A stretch of 64,000 bases of DNA, taken from the NCBI RefSeq assembly GCF_040115645.1, contig NC_089562.1:1240001-1304000 (forward strand), in the 5' to 3' direction. Position 1 is the stretch's first letter. Every line of letters starts with the position of its first letter. The translations under genes and the position numbers were made by a program. The DNA comes from Euwallacea fornicatus (taxonomy: Eukaryota; Arthropoda; Insecta; Coleoptera; Curculionidae). Shown piece by piece: positions 50,901 to 63,625 of this stretch. The notes under the pieces were generated by a model that did no database searches, was not told the origin of the DNA, and was given only the letters and a program-made list of their open reading frames with translations.

Positions 50901-53900
50901 TGATAAATGTTAAATTATGAATTTTTGATATAATTCAGAATTGGGAAATAACATTGTTTGAATTACGAAATATGATTAATGATTCTGCCTGCTGTATTTT
51001 TATTATAGCGATCAAGTTCGGTGAGCTATATTTTTATTGCGGCAAAGTGTCGGGTGACATTGACATTGACTAATTGTTGGGGTTTAATGTAACATTAATA
51101 CGTTTAGTAATGAATTTGTAAAATATTGAACTTTGATTTATTGAGCGAATGTTTCCAATTGTCAGACGATTTCCGCATTCAAAGCAGAATAATCAAATCT
51201 CAGCAACCGAAAGCGTTTAATTAGGCGCACATGCAACTTAGAACAATGTCATTGAAAGGGCGGCTGCAAACAAAACCCGTTTTAGTCATGTGCTCATTAC
51301 CTTCATTACGGTTTCTGTACGTACATGTGAATGTTTTGTCGTGCCGTAAATTTTCCCGGAGATTTGTACCTTGGTTAGGACTTTCAGTTAATTTACTTTC
51401 AGCATGTAGGGCTCCGGAATACCGAAAGGCTCTATGCAAATGCGGTGGTAATTAGTGGCGAACTTGTCGATTGAGAAATTCCAACCTTGGAATTATTTAA
51501 ATGAAATAAAAGACCCTCAAATCAGAAGGGGACAATTGTTCTCCGAAAACCGAACGGAACGAACTCCCCGTAACAATGGTCTTCCTTGTAATTATCAGCC
51601 AGCTAACCGGACGATAAGATAAAACCTTTTGTCTGTGGAAAACCCGATTAATTTACAATGGCCTAATTATCTTGGCACAGTTTGACTGCAAGATATTTTG
51701 AAATATGATATGCTGCACAGTCGTGAAACTTGATAAAAAATGCCCTAGAGGTTCTTTCCCGAAAATGAAGGCGTTAAGTAACTTGCAACGCATAATTTTT
51801 TACAATGTAAATATAACCAGGCGTTAGAAGTTCTTGGAGATGCAAACGCACACCAAGTCATACGTCAGAAGAAAGTTGATAGAGAATTCCGTATTAAGAA
51901 TAAGAATACGGCTTTTTTCAAAATTGGAGGTTGAGATGGACATTAACTAAATATTTCGACAATTTCACCATGGTGAAATCTGGTCTTAAAAAACTCGAAA
52001 TTTAGAGTTTAGACGTAGAATCTTTTGGAGATTGACATCAATAGATAGAAAAACACCGTTGAAATTTGAAGTTTCAATGTAGTGGACGTATCGAAATCAG
52101 CAAATCAAATATTCGTTGTGATGCCTAATAAGAGGCTCCTTTGGGTATCAACTTTCCTTCTACAAAACCTAACCTGTAAGAATGAAAATCCTATGATGCC
52201 CAAAGAAACTTTTAAATTTGAAAGAGTAGACAGAGAGCATTATAATAATAGAAGGGCCAAATGTATTTATGTTTCAAAATTAGAGAACAAAATACAATCC
52301 TTTGAGAGTCAACATACAAGGGAGATAAAAACGTGAGGTAATTTTATTGAAACTTTGGGTGTATCTAATTTCGCTAAAAAATATCAGATGAATTTTCTCT
52401 AATGGGTTTTGCAGAGAGATGTTATACCTCGGCACACGTTCGGGTTTATTTTCGTTATCCTGTTTGGTTCAGCAGCAACCATGGTCATCTTCAATGTCGA
52501 ATATTAAGTTGAAATTTTAAAAATATGAATAAAGTACATTAATTTCGATAAAATGATGTAGATACGAATAACGCCTCATTAATAAAAAAATATATCAATA
52601 ATCCCTCGAGACCTTTCGCCGAAATCCAATATTTTCGTCTCTTAGCAACCAACCCCATTTCTCACCATCGAAATTTCTTCAATTATTCTACAAGCTATAT
52701 GCCTCGTGTAAAAATTAGCACTTGACAATTTGAAAAGAGACATTTTTTTGAGTCTACTATAGGCCTGATAGCTACTTGAGAATATCGATATGCAGATTAC
52801 CCCTCGCGACATTATTTTACATCAAAATAATAAGAATACCTGCACTTCGAAGTCCAACTAATCGCGTATGGTTGCCCACACTGATGAGGATTTTCATCCT
52901 GCGGGGATTAATCTCTGAAATAGGGCAGTAAACTTTGCCGCTAAATTAAAAGACTTACCTTAGTCTTTTTTACTTGATGTATGCTATTCAATTGTGCTCT
53001 CGAAACGTTGCAAGTTTAAAGAAATAAATCGAATTTCCAAGAAACCAGAAGATACTAAGAATACAAAAGGTTCTCGACGAATGATTGGGGGTCTTAATAA
53101 TCAGACAAAAAGGGTCAGTACAAGCCTTGAATTTGAAGCGTTGCCGGGGGAATGTAATGACGCGGCAGCAGTAGTGATGAGTCAAAATATTTTAGGGTTA
53201 TCGTACGAAAATTCCCCTATATAAATATTTCCGATAAAGTATAGTATTGAACTCGCATACAATGAGAATCATCTCTTTAAGACGATAGGGTGTTTCAGGT
53301 AAGTTTCTTAAATTATTCCAATCAGGAGTACCTTCGAAAATATTTTTTTCCAGTTCTCGAGTCTTACTGGTAAAAAAATAAGAGAAAAATCGTTTTTTTT
53401 TCGCCTCAACAGATGAGAATCGAGATGGACATAATCCCGTCTTCCATTTTTTTTTCTTTTTTTGAGAAGTATCAAGATGTAACAGTTACTTCGATCGCAC
53501 AAACCACCATTAACAACTGGCGTCGAACCGTGTGCATTCGTACAATGCCAAGCGGTCATAGCGAAGGCGAAAAACTCGCCTGCCTGAGCATGATTTAATT
53601 TCCCTGTTTTACAATCTGCCATCCAAAGTTTGATTTTTAACAAAAATCGTCGATCAATAAGCATCACAGATTTTGTACTTGCAATATAAACTTTTCTCAC
53701 CTTGGACGCCAAGTCGGGTGACCAAAACCTCTCCATCGGGGATGACAGTCTTCATTATGTGCTCGTTTAATAATATACTCTTTCTGATAATTTAGGCAAG
53801 ATAAAAAGTAGAGCGAAAAAATGTCCCGATGTATGATGAATCTGTAATAGCTTTAGTCTAAAAAAAAGCTAATATCACTCGTTCTAATAACCCTGCGTCA

Positions 53901-53922
53901 ATTTTTCACACACGTTATGTTT

Positions 53923-54008
53923 TCACGCGTCCCTATTTTGGCGCCGGTTTGTCACGCGTCCCGATTTCGGCGTCGTTTTGTCACACGTCTGAATCTCCGT
54001 CCTTTTTG
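53923..54008 (+). repeat. 29-bp minisatellite, three units
   Basis: Units tcacgcgtccctattttggc..., tcacgcgtcccgatttcggc... and tcacacgtctgaatctccgt... start at 53923, 53952 and 53981. The first two share all but about five positions and the third is more diverged. The units are GC- and CpG-rich (ACGCGT, GGCGCC) against an AT-rich background. Confidence 0.75.
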
Positions 54009-56491
54009 TTTTTGTCATGTGGCCGTTTTCTAATGATTATTTTAGCTCCCTACAAAGCGATGATTCACTTAGCCCGTTGCTGGAGATATCGAAGAATAAA
54101 AACGGCAATCTTTTCAAAATAAGACTCTATTTATGGTTGGAATTCGCAAAAGAGCGAACATTTTGGAGGTTTTTTCGGAGATGCTCACTAATTTGTTCCA
54201 TGTAGAACAAACGGGCCTACCTTGGACAGAGCAGCTCAAAATTAATGGCTTTGCGGTTATACATTAAATATGTCTACAGTCCGTTTTTTTTTTTTATAGA
54301 AAACTGTATATGAAATATGCTGAAAGACAATTAAATTTACTTTAAAATGATATATCATGTGCCATATGTAAACCGTCACATTTAGTTGTCTCTAAACATT
54401 GAATTATAATGTTTGAAAACCGTGCAGTTGTTCAAACAATTTCTCTCAGGTAGGGCGGTTATGAACATTCGTTTTCGTGTTCGTAGGGATGTAAAATAAA
54501 ACTATTAAGTGCGGAACAAGCTTACTGGGCCCGAAGTAATTTGAATTCTAACCAAAACCCGCATAAACCACGAAATAATACATTATTTTAGTATTTACAT
54601 TAGATGCTCAAAATGATGACCCTTGGATTTCAAGCATTTCACAATGCGCACATTTATAGGGTGATTTGGGGCCCCTGGATTTCATTTGCATTAACATTGC
54701 CGCGACTCCTCTTTACGGTTTACTGATGCAAACTTGTTTTTTTTTTTAACTTACTCCACGAGTAAAAATCCGGTACAGTAAGATCGAGAAATCCCACGGG
54801 TCCGAACGTCTAAACCAACGGTTGCCCAACATTTCAAAGAGCTCTCTTGGTATCTCCTCGATGGAATGAGCCGGCACTTCGCTTGATCGGGCACAACAGG
54901 CGCGATATTCTTCAAGAATTAGATCTTCTAAACAGCCGGTTACCACCGACGTTGGAATTTCGAAACGATTCGAAAAAAGTCGAAGTTTACAGAGCGTTTC
55001 ATTCGAAATTTCGATGTTAGTTTCGAATACAACTGAGAACTTGGCACCGGTGAAATCATTCCTATATAAAATAGGGTATGACTTACGGTGACCGCACACC
55101 CGACCCGACGAAGTTGTTTTGCCCCCCTGTATAACAGTTTATTTTCTGAAATAAAAAGTTGATAATATTTTCTGATATTGAATCCCCACTTTCGAAGCAC
55201 AACAAATGCGTCCAGCGGCGACAGTCGAACAAGGAAAAATATGCCCTCAAATAAAAGTCACTGGACAGCAGCAAATTGAACAGTAGATCAATAGGGGGCG
55301 GATGTTAGACTGGTGGCGAAACGAAGCTGTCCCTGCAGTGCTATATATCAATTAGGTCCAACTGCTTTCGCGCAAAAATACCTTCACAACAAACATGAAA
55401 CAAGTGAATGCAACGGACGGTGTTCGTTTTCGTTCCAACGTGATTTACGAAGTGAGCCAAAGTGATGGGCGGTCCCGACCTGCGGAAGAACATTTTTGTT
55501 ATTCCTGGAATCTGGATTTCGTTTGCTTTGGATTTCAGTCGTTAGCAACTGGGAAAAGTAATCCAATATTTCAAAGCCCCGTGTATTTCCGGCAAATAAA
55601 TCCTCAACATAATACTCTCCGTAAGTTAGTATCCTTATTAAACCCCTTCAAGCTTCTCGGCCGCTGAAATTTATCGCCGATGATAAATCACAACCCGTAC
55701 AAAAGATTTAATCCGCATTAATCTTCACATAGAGCTAAACCTCTCTTCATAAGAATATACTTTAAAAATGCGCCTGCTTTACTAGAATAATAAATTAGAC
55801 CATATTTTATCTTCTCTAAGCCAAGTATTATCCCTTTAATTAATAACTGCAATTTGGACGTAACACATTTAATTCTCAGATTTCCCAAATCCCTCCCAGA
55901 AAAATAAAAAAATATGTATGAGAATGGGTGATTAATAATTTGCTAGATGCGCGCCCATTAATCCTCGAAGTCGTTGAAAAATGTCCGCTTTATTACGAAA
56001 AAATAAGTCGGTGACTTTTTGTCAGTAAGCTGGCTATCAAATCGGAAATGCAATTATCTCTCTCTCTGTCAAAGAGCCGGAATTAAATTTTAATTAAAAA
56101 TACTTTAAATCGTTTGCAGAACGACTTAAAATTAATTGCCATTTTATTTGACTCGTCAGATTAATGGGGGAAATAGATCACGAATTTCCCGGTCCACGTA
56201 AGACATCAACAAAGTGCAAAAACGACTTCATCCACCTCCTAAAAGTCAATGCAAAATAGAGTGGGAGCAGAGACGAAAAATAATACAATAAAATACTTTA
56301 ATGCTGAACGCGGCAGCTTAAAACTTTTCACGTATTTTACCCGCCTTGGTAATTTGATGGTGAATAATGTAAATTATAATCTGCGTGGGCTTAAAACTTG
56401 CTCACTCCGCGGCACACTGTTAAATTTACACAAAATAAGAATAGGAAAAGATCGGTTCGAGACACATCAACACCACTAGCGGTGAAAAGGG

Positions 56492-56683
56492 ATGTACGTT
56501 CCGGTGATAGTGATTGGGCTGCTGCTGCCGCAGATTGTCGTCGCGACGGCGATGAACTTCATCACCATTATTTTGAGCCAGCTTGCGCAGAGGGCGATTA
56601 TCGAATCGTGGGGCTGTAACAGACCGAAACGTATCAGTACCCCGATTTTCAGGAAGCTTACGCTTGTAAAAATTAACCTGTAA
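56492..56683 (+). CDS. Unsupported 63-codon open frame with a signal-peptide-like start
   Basis: The ATG-initiated frame reads MYVPVIVIGLLLPQIVVATA, then a segment ending GCNRPKR and KINL before the stop. The first 20 residues look like a secretion signal with a small-residue cleavage site, and a KR dibasic site follows. Third codon positions are rich in G and C, unlike the surroundings. I know no family for it. The opposite strand is also open and hydrophobic here, a common by-product of such codons, so the frame may be chance. It is listed at low confidence only so it is not lost. Confidence 0.15.
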   Translation: MYVPVIVIGLLLPQIVVATAMNFITIILSQLAQRAIIESWGCNRPKRISTPIFRKLTLVKINL

Positions 56684-56693
56684 ACGCAGGTAC

Positions 56694-56774
56694 CGTTTGT
56701 GATATTGAAAGCGTCAACGGCGACCAGGATAATGATCGCAATTATCCCGTGCAAAACACTTCTGCCAATTACTG
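56694..56774 (-). CDS. Candidate Lar signal-peptide exon
   Basis: The frame reads AVIGRSVLHGIIAIIILVAV, DAFNITN and ends AACG|GTACCT in phase 1, exactly the phase needed to join the Ig1 exon at 44996 and give ...VDAFNITN-DPPEIV. The hydrophobic run and the VDA before the mature start resemble the end of a Lar signal peptide. Against it: there is no in-frame ATG before a stop, so the Met would have to come from a further exon via the modest cttacag acceptor at 56775. The donor is also not strong. Confidence 0.2.
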
Positions 56775-56839
56775 CTGTAAGTCGCCAACGATTGATTCGG
56801 CGTAACAATGAGTCGAGAATAGTAAGTTGCAAACATTTG

Positions 56840-59800
56840 TAAACAGTAGTTTAGTTTTGCGTTATTGCTGCCACCACAAGCCGGTTTATCGCATTACTGA
56901 CAGTATAAAGTTAAACTTACTATACCGGTACGTATACAGCGGCTTAATTGAAGTCTCTCTGTAATGTAAACAATATTTATGAATAACTGAACAAACAAAT
57001 CCAGTTGAAAACGTACACCCAATCTGTACAGCATCAAACTTAAATTTACTAATTTGCAGCCGTAGTTAATTTTCATTGCATGTCCGCAAACCGTATGCCA
57101 TTATACGAGAATAGCATATTTTTGAGCTGTATTAAATTAGGCGTGCTTATTTAATTAAATGAACGTACGGCTCGACGCGTTTGCCATTTAGATTTGTTGA
57201 AACAAACACGTAATTTAATTAATTTAAACTGCCGTTCTCTCTCTCCCTCATTGAACGGCATTCTTTATTATTCCAAATTGTTTTTGTTTGCCGCAGAACT
57301 GATAACAGTAAATAATATTATTAATTAATAACCTTCGTTTCGGTTAATATAGAATTCATTCGAAACTTATTATATCTCATGGACGATATTTTAATCTCGG
57401 GCCCGCAAAATAGGTACGGCCTTCTGGCGCATCCCACATAAAATATTCATTTTTCCCCCTGTCTGTATTATTTGTGTCACCCGTCGCGTTGCGCGTAACT
57501 ACGTGTTCCTTATAAATAATGTAATTCAGCACCGAAATTTAATGCATTTTAATGTAGCACTAGATATAAATTTGGATACCCTTAATAAACAACACATTTC
57601 GAGTTAGCCATACGCCGCGAAACCTTCAAGTGACGTTCTTTTGAAGTTGTTCCTTCGCAAAAAATGTCCACCTACTCAAGTTTAACTTCTAAAAACCCTC
57701 CGAAGCAAGTGCGTCTTTACAGTTAAGTACCAACATAATTAATTAAGCAATCCTACTTTTCGAATTTAAATTTGTGGTTTTTATTTAATTTTTTGAGCGG
57801 TCGCGAAAGAAGTTTCAAAAGTTGTAAGTGATCGTCTAGTTAATTTTACTATTAAAATCCCCGTTTCAAGTTGAAATTGTTAATTATGGATAGCATAAAA
57901 GTTCGATAATAGCTATTTCCAGTTTACATGTTAATTTGCATTCCAATACACGGAATGTTACTTGTATATTTTTAATTGATATGGATTGTGACACGGTTTT
58001 TTTTCAATGTATTTTGCTTGTGAAATAATTTAAGCTTATTGATATTGACGTTTCATGATAGCTTGTGATGTATTCAAAGAGGACGAATCCATGCGTGACT
58101 TCAAGCAAAAAAGCTTACATAAGCTGTTTTTGTTTCGGCGTCGTTCATTTTCATGATGAAATGCGGATACAAGTTTTCGAGTAATTTGAGCAATCATTAC
58201 AACATGATTTGATGAAAACAAAACAAAAAAAGAATATTTTAAACAGTTCTCCGGCGCTCAAATTAGGGATATTACAAAATATTTTAAAATTAACAGACTT
58301 ATCTGCATACTCATTCTCATATTAATTATTTTAACCAAGACTAGCGTGTGTGTTCGGCCGTATTTTAGGAATGGCGGTGTGTGTCGTAAGGTTATTCGAC
58401 AACCTCCAGAAAAAGATTTTGACCTCAGTCTAAAATATTAAAAAATGTAACTTTGAGCAGATGGAATGTTTCTATAGCTTGGATTTGGCAGATCAGGACA
58501 ATCTCGGTAATTACCTAAATACTGTATTGAATTATAACGGAAATCCCAAAAAAATACAGTATCCGAAAATGTTTTCCTAAAATACAAATCGATAGGAAGA
58601 AAGTTAACGAAAAACTCCCCAATCAAAAATGCTAAAATTTCAAATGTTTGTTGAGCCGGGTCGGTAAGAAAATCTCTGATAATTTAGTCTTATAAAATCA
58701 GTAGCAAACCTTGAAAGGTTGCCCTTAAAAATTGTCTTCGAGCCCATAAAAAATACTTTTAAACTGAGGTAAAAATCTAAAAAATAAAAAAAATGTTAAA
58801 AACTATATATGGATTGTGATGAAAATAGCATGTTTTTTTTTGCGGGAACACCATCAGCAACAGCAGCAGTAACAGCTTTTACATCCTAATTTCCTTTTAA
58901 ACGTATCGTTAACTAGTGAGAATTTTCTCGTGCGTTAATAATTTCCAACCCCGAATCTGCCAAATGGAAATATGAAATTTAGGAGGGTTGAAGCCCCCTC
59001 GACGTTTAACCTTACTTTATTCACTCACAACACTAACAAAATACAAACAATGCTTTATGAAGTGAACCTATGTCATTAAAGCTTCGAGGTGGGGGGATAA
59101 ATTAGGTTTCCCAGTGGTGGCGATTTCTGCCAAAAATGTGTCCTTGTTTTTGAGCGTCAGAGTGTCGAGGTACAAAATACCTTTAAACTTGTTAAAAATT
59201 CATCGGTACGTAAAGTAGTTATTCCACGTTCGAGTGTCTAACTCTGGGGTCTGGTTGATGGTAAAGTTCATAAATCGCTGGCATAAACTTATAAATCTTT
59301 CATTCGGGATTTAAACTATTAAATGTGCTTATGGTTTAAGGGCGATTCTCGAGGGCGATGCTGAGCGGCGTTAGGGCGCGACTTCCACGGTTTATCCCAA
59401 CATTAAATTTGTAAATTATAAATGGCCATAGCTTAGGTAGATAACAGTCATACACGGCTCCCTCGCGGCTAATTTTAATTGGATTATACGACTGTCCGGC
59501 CCATGAGACCGGCTTTAGTTTACTATTGGCAGCTAAGCACCCCGGGCATTACGGCAGAAGCGTCTCCTAATATTAATATTTACGGTTCCTATCAATCGAT
59601 TAGATGTGTGGAATTAAATTTACGATTTTCAGGATTCTTGAAATGAATTATATGCAATCCCTGCGGTTTGTCTATAATGCGGGGCCATAACTTTTCCGTA
59701 CGCAATATTGGCGGAACGTTCGCCATGTCCCGCCATCCCGGTGAATTATATTCGCATTACCTGACCTGGGAATCTGTTAGCGTTACGGGATCGGCTTAAT

Positions 59801-62800
59801 TGATTCGAATGCAGCAACATTGCGCTAATGAACTGGGAAAATTGAATTCAATGGGCTGTTTAATTCACTCTCGCGAATAACAGCGCTTTTTAAATCCGGC
59901 GTCAAACGGAGGTCATGTAGTGCGAAATTGTTTTATGCCGGTTTTTTCGCTGATTAATTGGTAGCAAACCTATGTATATCGATGCAAATTCGTTTGGAAA
60001 GAAAATAACATTTGTGTAACAAGTTGAGGTAATTTTCATCACACCATTTAAATATTTTATTTTTCAAATATGCATAAAACGGCTAAGTAGCAATTTAAGT
60101 TCCGCGCCTCGAAACCGCAGCTGACAAGGAACACTTACAATTTCTGATTACTAGTAGCGGTTACTGTTCTGGCACGATTTTATTACCAGTCTGTTATCAA
60201 CGACCACTTTTAGAGAACGATCCGAATTACGTTACCGAGTCTCGGTTTCGGACCGTAATTATTACCAAATGGGACTGAAGTGCGTAGCGCTTTTTGACGT
60301 TTTTTCATAACGTTCTGCAAACGTGCTGAAAGTCAGTAGGCGTGGGCGGTAGAAAGCAAATTCGAAACTTCCGTCCCTTCAAAGTTTCCAACCCCTCAAA
60401 GTGGCCCAAACTAAAAAATTTTACTATAAAATTTGCAGTGTCATAAAAGTATTCCGACCGGTACTTGTTACGTTCCAATAACCATCACAATGACTTTATA
60501 GCTGTGCCACGTTGAAGTTAACGAATAAAATAATTCCTTAAGTTGACGAAACTCATTAATACTTCTTTTATGTAACTCTTACTGTGGAGTAATATTTCCT
60601 AGAGTTGGGTTATTATAAATTCTTTATTGAACATGATCGATGAGTTTCATAAATCAAAAGCATAAAAAGACTTGAAAATAAGAATCTTTAAAACTAAACT
60701 TGATAGCCAAACGTGCAACGATTGACGTTCTAGAAAGGAATTCTGAAAAACTAGGATTTTGAGAGTTAAATATGCTCGAAACAATTCTGAATTAATCTGG
60801 AAACCTCTTGTTACTTTCACCGAGCCCACGCAAGTCCAGCATGCAAATTTTGTGAGTGTGGTCAGTTGGGATTAGTCTACTTATTTCAAGTTCAACTATT
60901 TTGCGCCGCCTCCGACTTTTAAATTAATTTTTTTTTTAGCTATAATCGTTTTTGTTTACCCTCCAAGCACATCCTATTATGCCGACCTGTAAATCATCAT
61001 GTAAAATCTACACAATACTACATTTTCGGGGGCAAGCCCTCTTCAACACGTAAATTTTTTTAGCCGCTTTTCATGCAGCTTTCCCTACAGCCGAAAGGAA
61101 TCCAGAATTATCTAAAACGAACGAGAAATGACAAGAGAAATAATAATCCTAAAACTCCTCGGGCGGCTCCAGATACCAAAGCACTGACTGACCTTCCTGT
61201 TCCGACGTTCTCGCACAGTGTCGTATCCGTGGGGTTTGCTTTTTTCGCAATAATAGTATTTATTAAAAAAAAAAACACTTTATCGGTGAATTTATAATAT
61301 TGTTCCATTATCGGACATTTTTTAACAACAAATTTTTTCTAAGAATTCCAAACAGATTTATCACATCTTCTCTAATTTCGGAAAACCTTATTTTTATCAT
61401 TTTGGATGTTCTCTTTGTAAATCAGAGCTCAATTGGACGAACATGGAAGTATATAAAGTACAGACAAAAGCGGACGACCGGACCACCTCTTTGCGTCATC
61501 TGCGGCATTTCGGCATATCGCTAATCTAATAGTCCCATTTGTCCCCCCAAATATAGTGCCCGTCCACAATGACTTTACCGTCCAGAGGCGATATTACCCC
61601 CGGCGCTTTCATACAGTTTTTTCACGTAATATGTTTACTGGATAATCATCGAAGCGGAAGGGCCATTTCGTTCCGTACAAAAGGCGAGACAAAGGATGTA
61701 TCAATGTAGATGGAACTGAAATGGAATTATTACTTCTTACCGCTTTGGTTGCCGAATTAAATATTAGAAAAGTCTATTTAAAGTTTGATCAGCCAGAAAC
61801 TTACAGCAGCACAAAGTGCATTGTAATTCGATCATAAATTAAATCCTGCTTATTGAGACAGTGCATGCGGTAGAGCGGATCACATTGCGCAATGATAATA
61901 GTTCCACACTGAATTTGATACCTTATGACTACATTCCGTAACTAAGTTATATAGGAATCGATGAATAAACGTCTCAAGCGATGACTTGAACGACGATTAT
62001 CCATTTCTAAGGGTAATTGTCTTGCATATTATAGTGCTACTGCGGCTCGTTAGCTAAAACCCCAAATATTGCTTGGTTGGTACATGTATAGGTTAATTTC
62101 ATGCAATGAAGTTTAAATCAATTTTATCACATCATCGAAGAAACGAATAAATCTATCAGATTTTTCTATGACTCTACATGAGCCACGTGGTTTATCAAGT
62201 TGCGAAAGTCTTTCTATTATGTCATTCATATGCCTCTTTTCCTCATTTTAATCCTCATTTTGTAATTGAAATCACAATTTCGAAACCGCAATTTAATTAA
62301 CCCTAAAGTATGGCTTTAATAATTGCATGCCCGAATAAATAACAGAAAATGCTTAACATAATTGCGTTCAATATCTAATTACTGATAAATTATTCTATTT
62401 GGATTATATACGTTATGAAATTTTATTGACAGCTTTTCCCGAAAGTGATATAAATATTTGTTGCCTATTATTAACCGGCCAGGATTATTAAATTCCCCTC
62501 TGAAATATGTATTTGTTTAATATTATTTGTTCACGTTGATGCAACTTTTTTATGATTTTTTTGTAACAGCTACCCAGTAAAAAAATCTACTTTAAAATGC
62601 CTATTATCCCGGCTCCTGCTGCTTGCCAGACTATAAAATTACAATGTTCGATGGTTTTTTTTCAATCTGGAATGATGGATGTGCACTCCCTCCTAGATTT
62701 ATGGTGTCTAAGAATCTAAATATCTCAGATAGTTGCAGTTTGAAAGGGAAAAAAAATACATGGAGTAAAGTGCTTGATGGAAGTGTTTTCAAGCAATTCA

Positions 62801-63625
62801 GAACTCTATGTACTCGAAAGATATGAACATATGTTTCACGACATGTGAATGATTGAAGAAGTTAAAAAATTTCTGAAATATCCTAGAGATTCATGAAATT
62901 ATTTCAACGTCAAAAATTGTTGTTGAAAGCATTTTTTTTGAAGACAATTTTACGTTGCTCCATCACGGATTGAGCTGGTTGACAATAATTTACAAACGTG
63001 CAAAGTAATATAACTATAATCAACTAAGAACATCACTGATATTAAAAGGATCAAATCGAATTGAAATCGAAAGTTGGTACTATGTTAGGCTAATTCATTG
63101 AGAATTAACAATAGTAATACATTTTGAAATAACATTTGATCCGTTTAAACATCAGTTTAACAAACATAGATTTAACAACGTGCAAGAAAAACAGATAATA
63201 ACGAAATTGGGAGTATAGAGAACAACGTGCAAAACTAGTTTTTTGTGTAACTTAAAGAAAATGGTATAAGAAACTTAACAGAGGAACATGAAACCATAAG
63301 TTTATGTAGAGGAATCTATTACTATCATTATTATCATTATTATTATATACCGGTAATTAATGTTATATACAATAATTAAAATATATGTAAAAGGTGTTTG
63401 AGTTCTATAAATTAAATCTAAATACACCAACGAATATTAATAGTGCCTTCTTTAGACAATCCGTCTTGAAAGCATGCTGTGCGTATAAAATGGTCTCAAA
63501 ATAGACATTCGCCTTAAGCCCACATACCTTCGTCGGTTTCTAATATTGTGATATTTTGGCAATTGGTGAAATATCCTATAAAGAAGGTTCGAATCAGTAT
63601 CAAATCGTTGTTAAGAAATGATTTA
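56840..63625. other. Gene-free stretch at the right side of the window
   Basis: Mostly AT-rich with short open frames that show no domain. The part 59340-59900 is less AT-rich, poor in homopolymers and looks complex on both strands, which is how conserved regulatory sequence often looks in insects; there is no direct evidence for it. Simple repeats include ATT/ATC runs at 63317-63346. Confidence 0.6.

Larger units (their letters stand above)
44997..56693. other. Region upstream of the first Ig1 exon (intron or 5' region of Lar), without a certain gene
   Basis: The sequence contains only short open frames on both strands. Notable items are the 29-bp minisatellite at 53923-54008 and a 117-codon minus-strand frame at 54746-55099 that ends at a donor-like GGA|GTAAGT. 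No transposase or reverse transcriptase motif was recognised. Because the Ig1 exon starts in phase 1, at least part of this region should be intron. Confidence 0.6.

Noticed and set aside
52082..52336. 84-codon plus-strand open frame
   Set aside because: No domain, signal peptide or splice context; it is likely chance in an AT-rich region.
53308..53736. 142-codon minus-strand open frame starting MERFWSPDLASK
   Set aside because: It crosses a donor-like AAG|GTGAGA but has no recognisable domain. Its phase (0) does not fit the Lar Ig1 exon.
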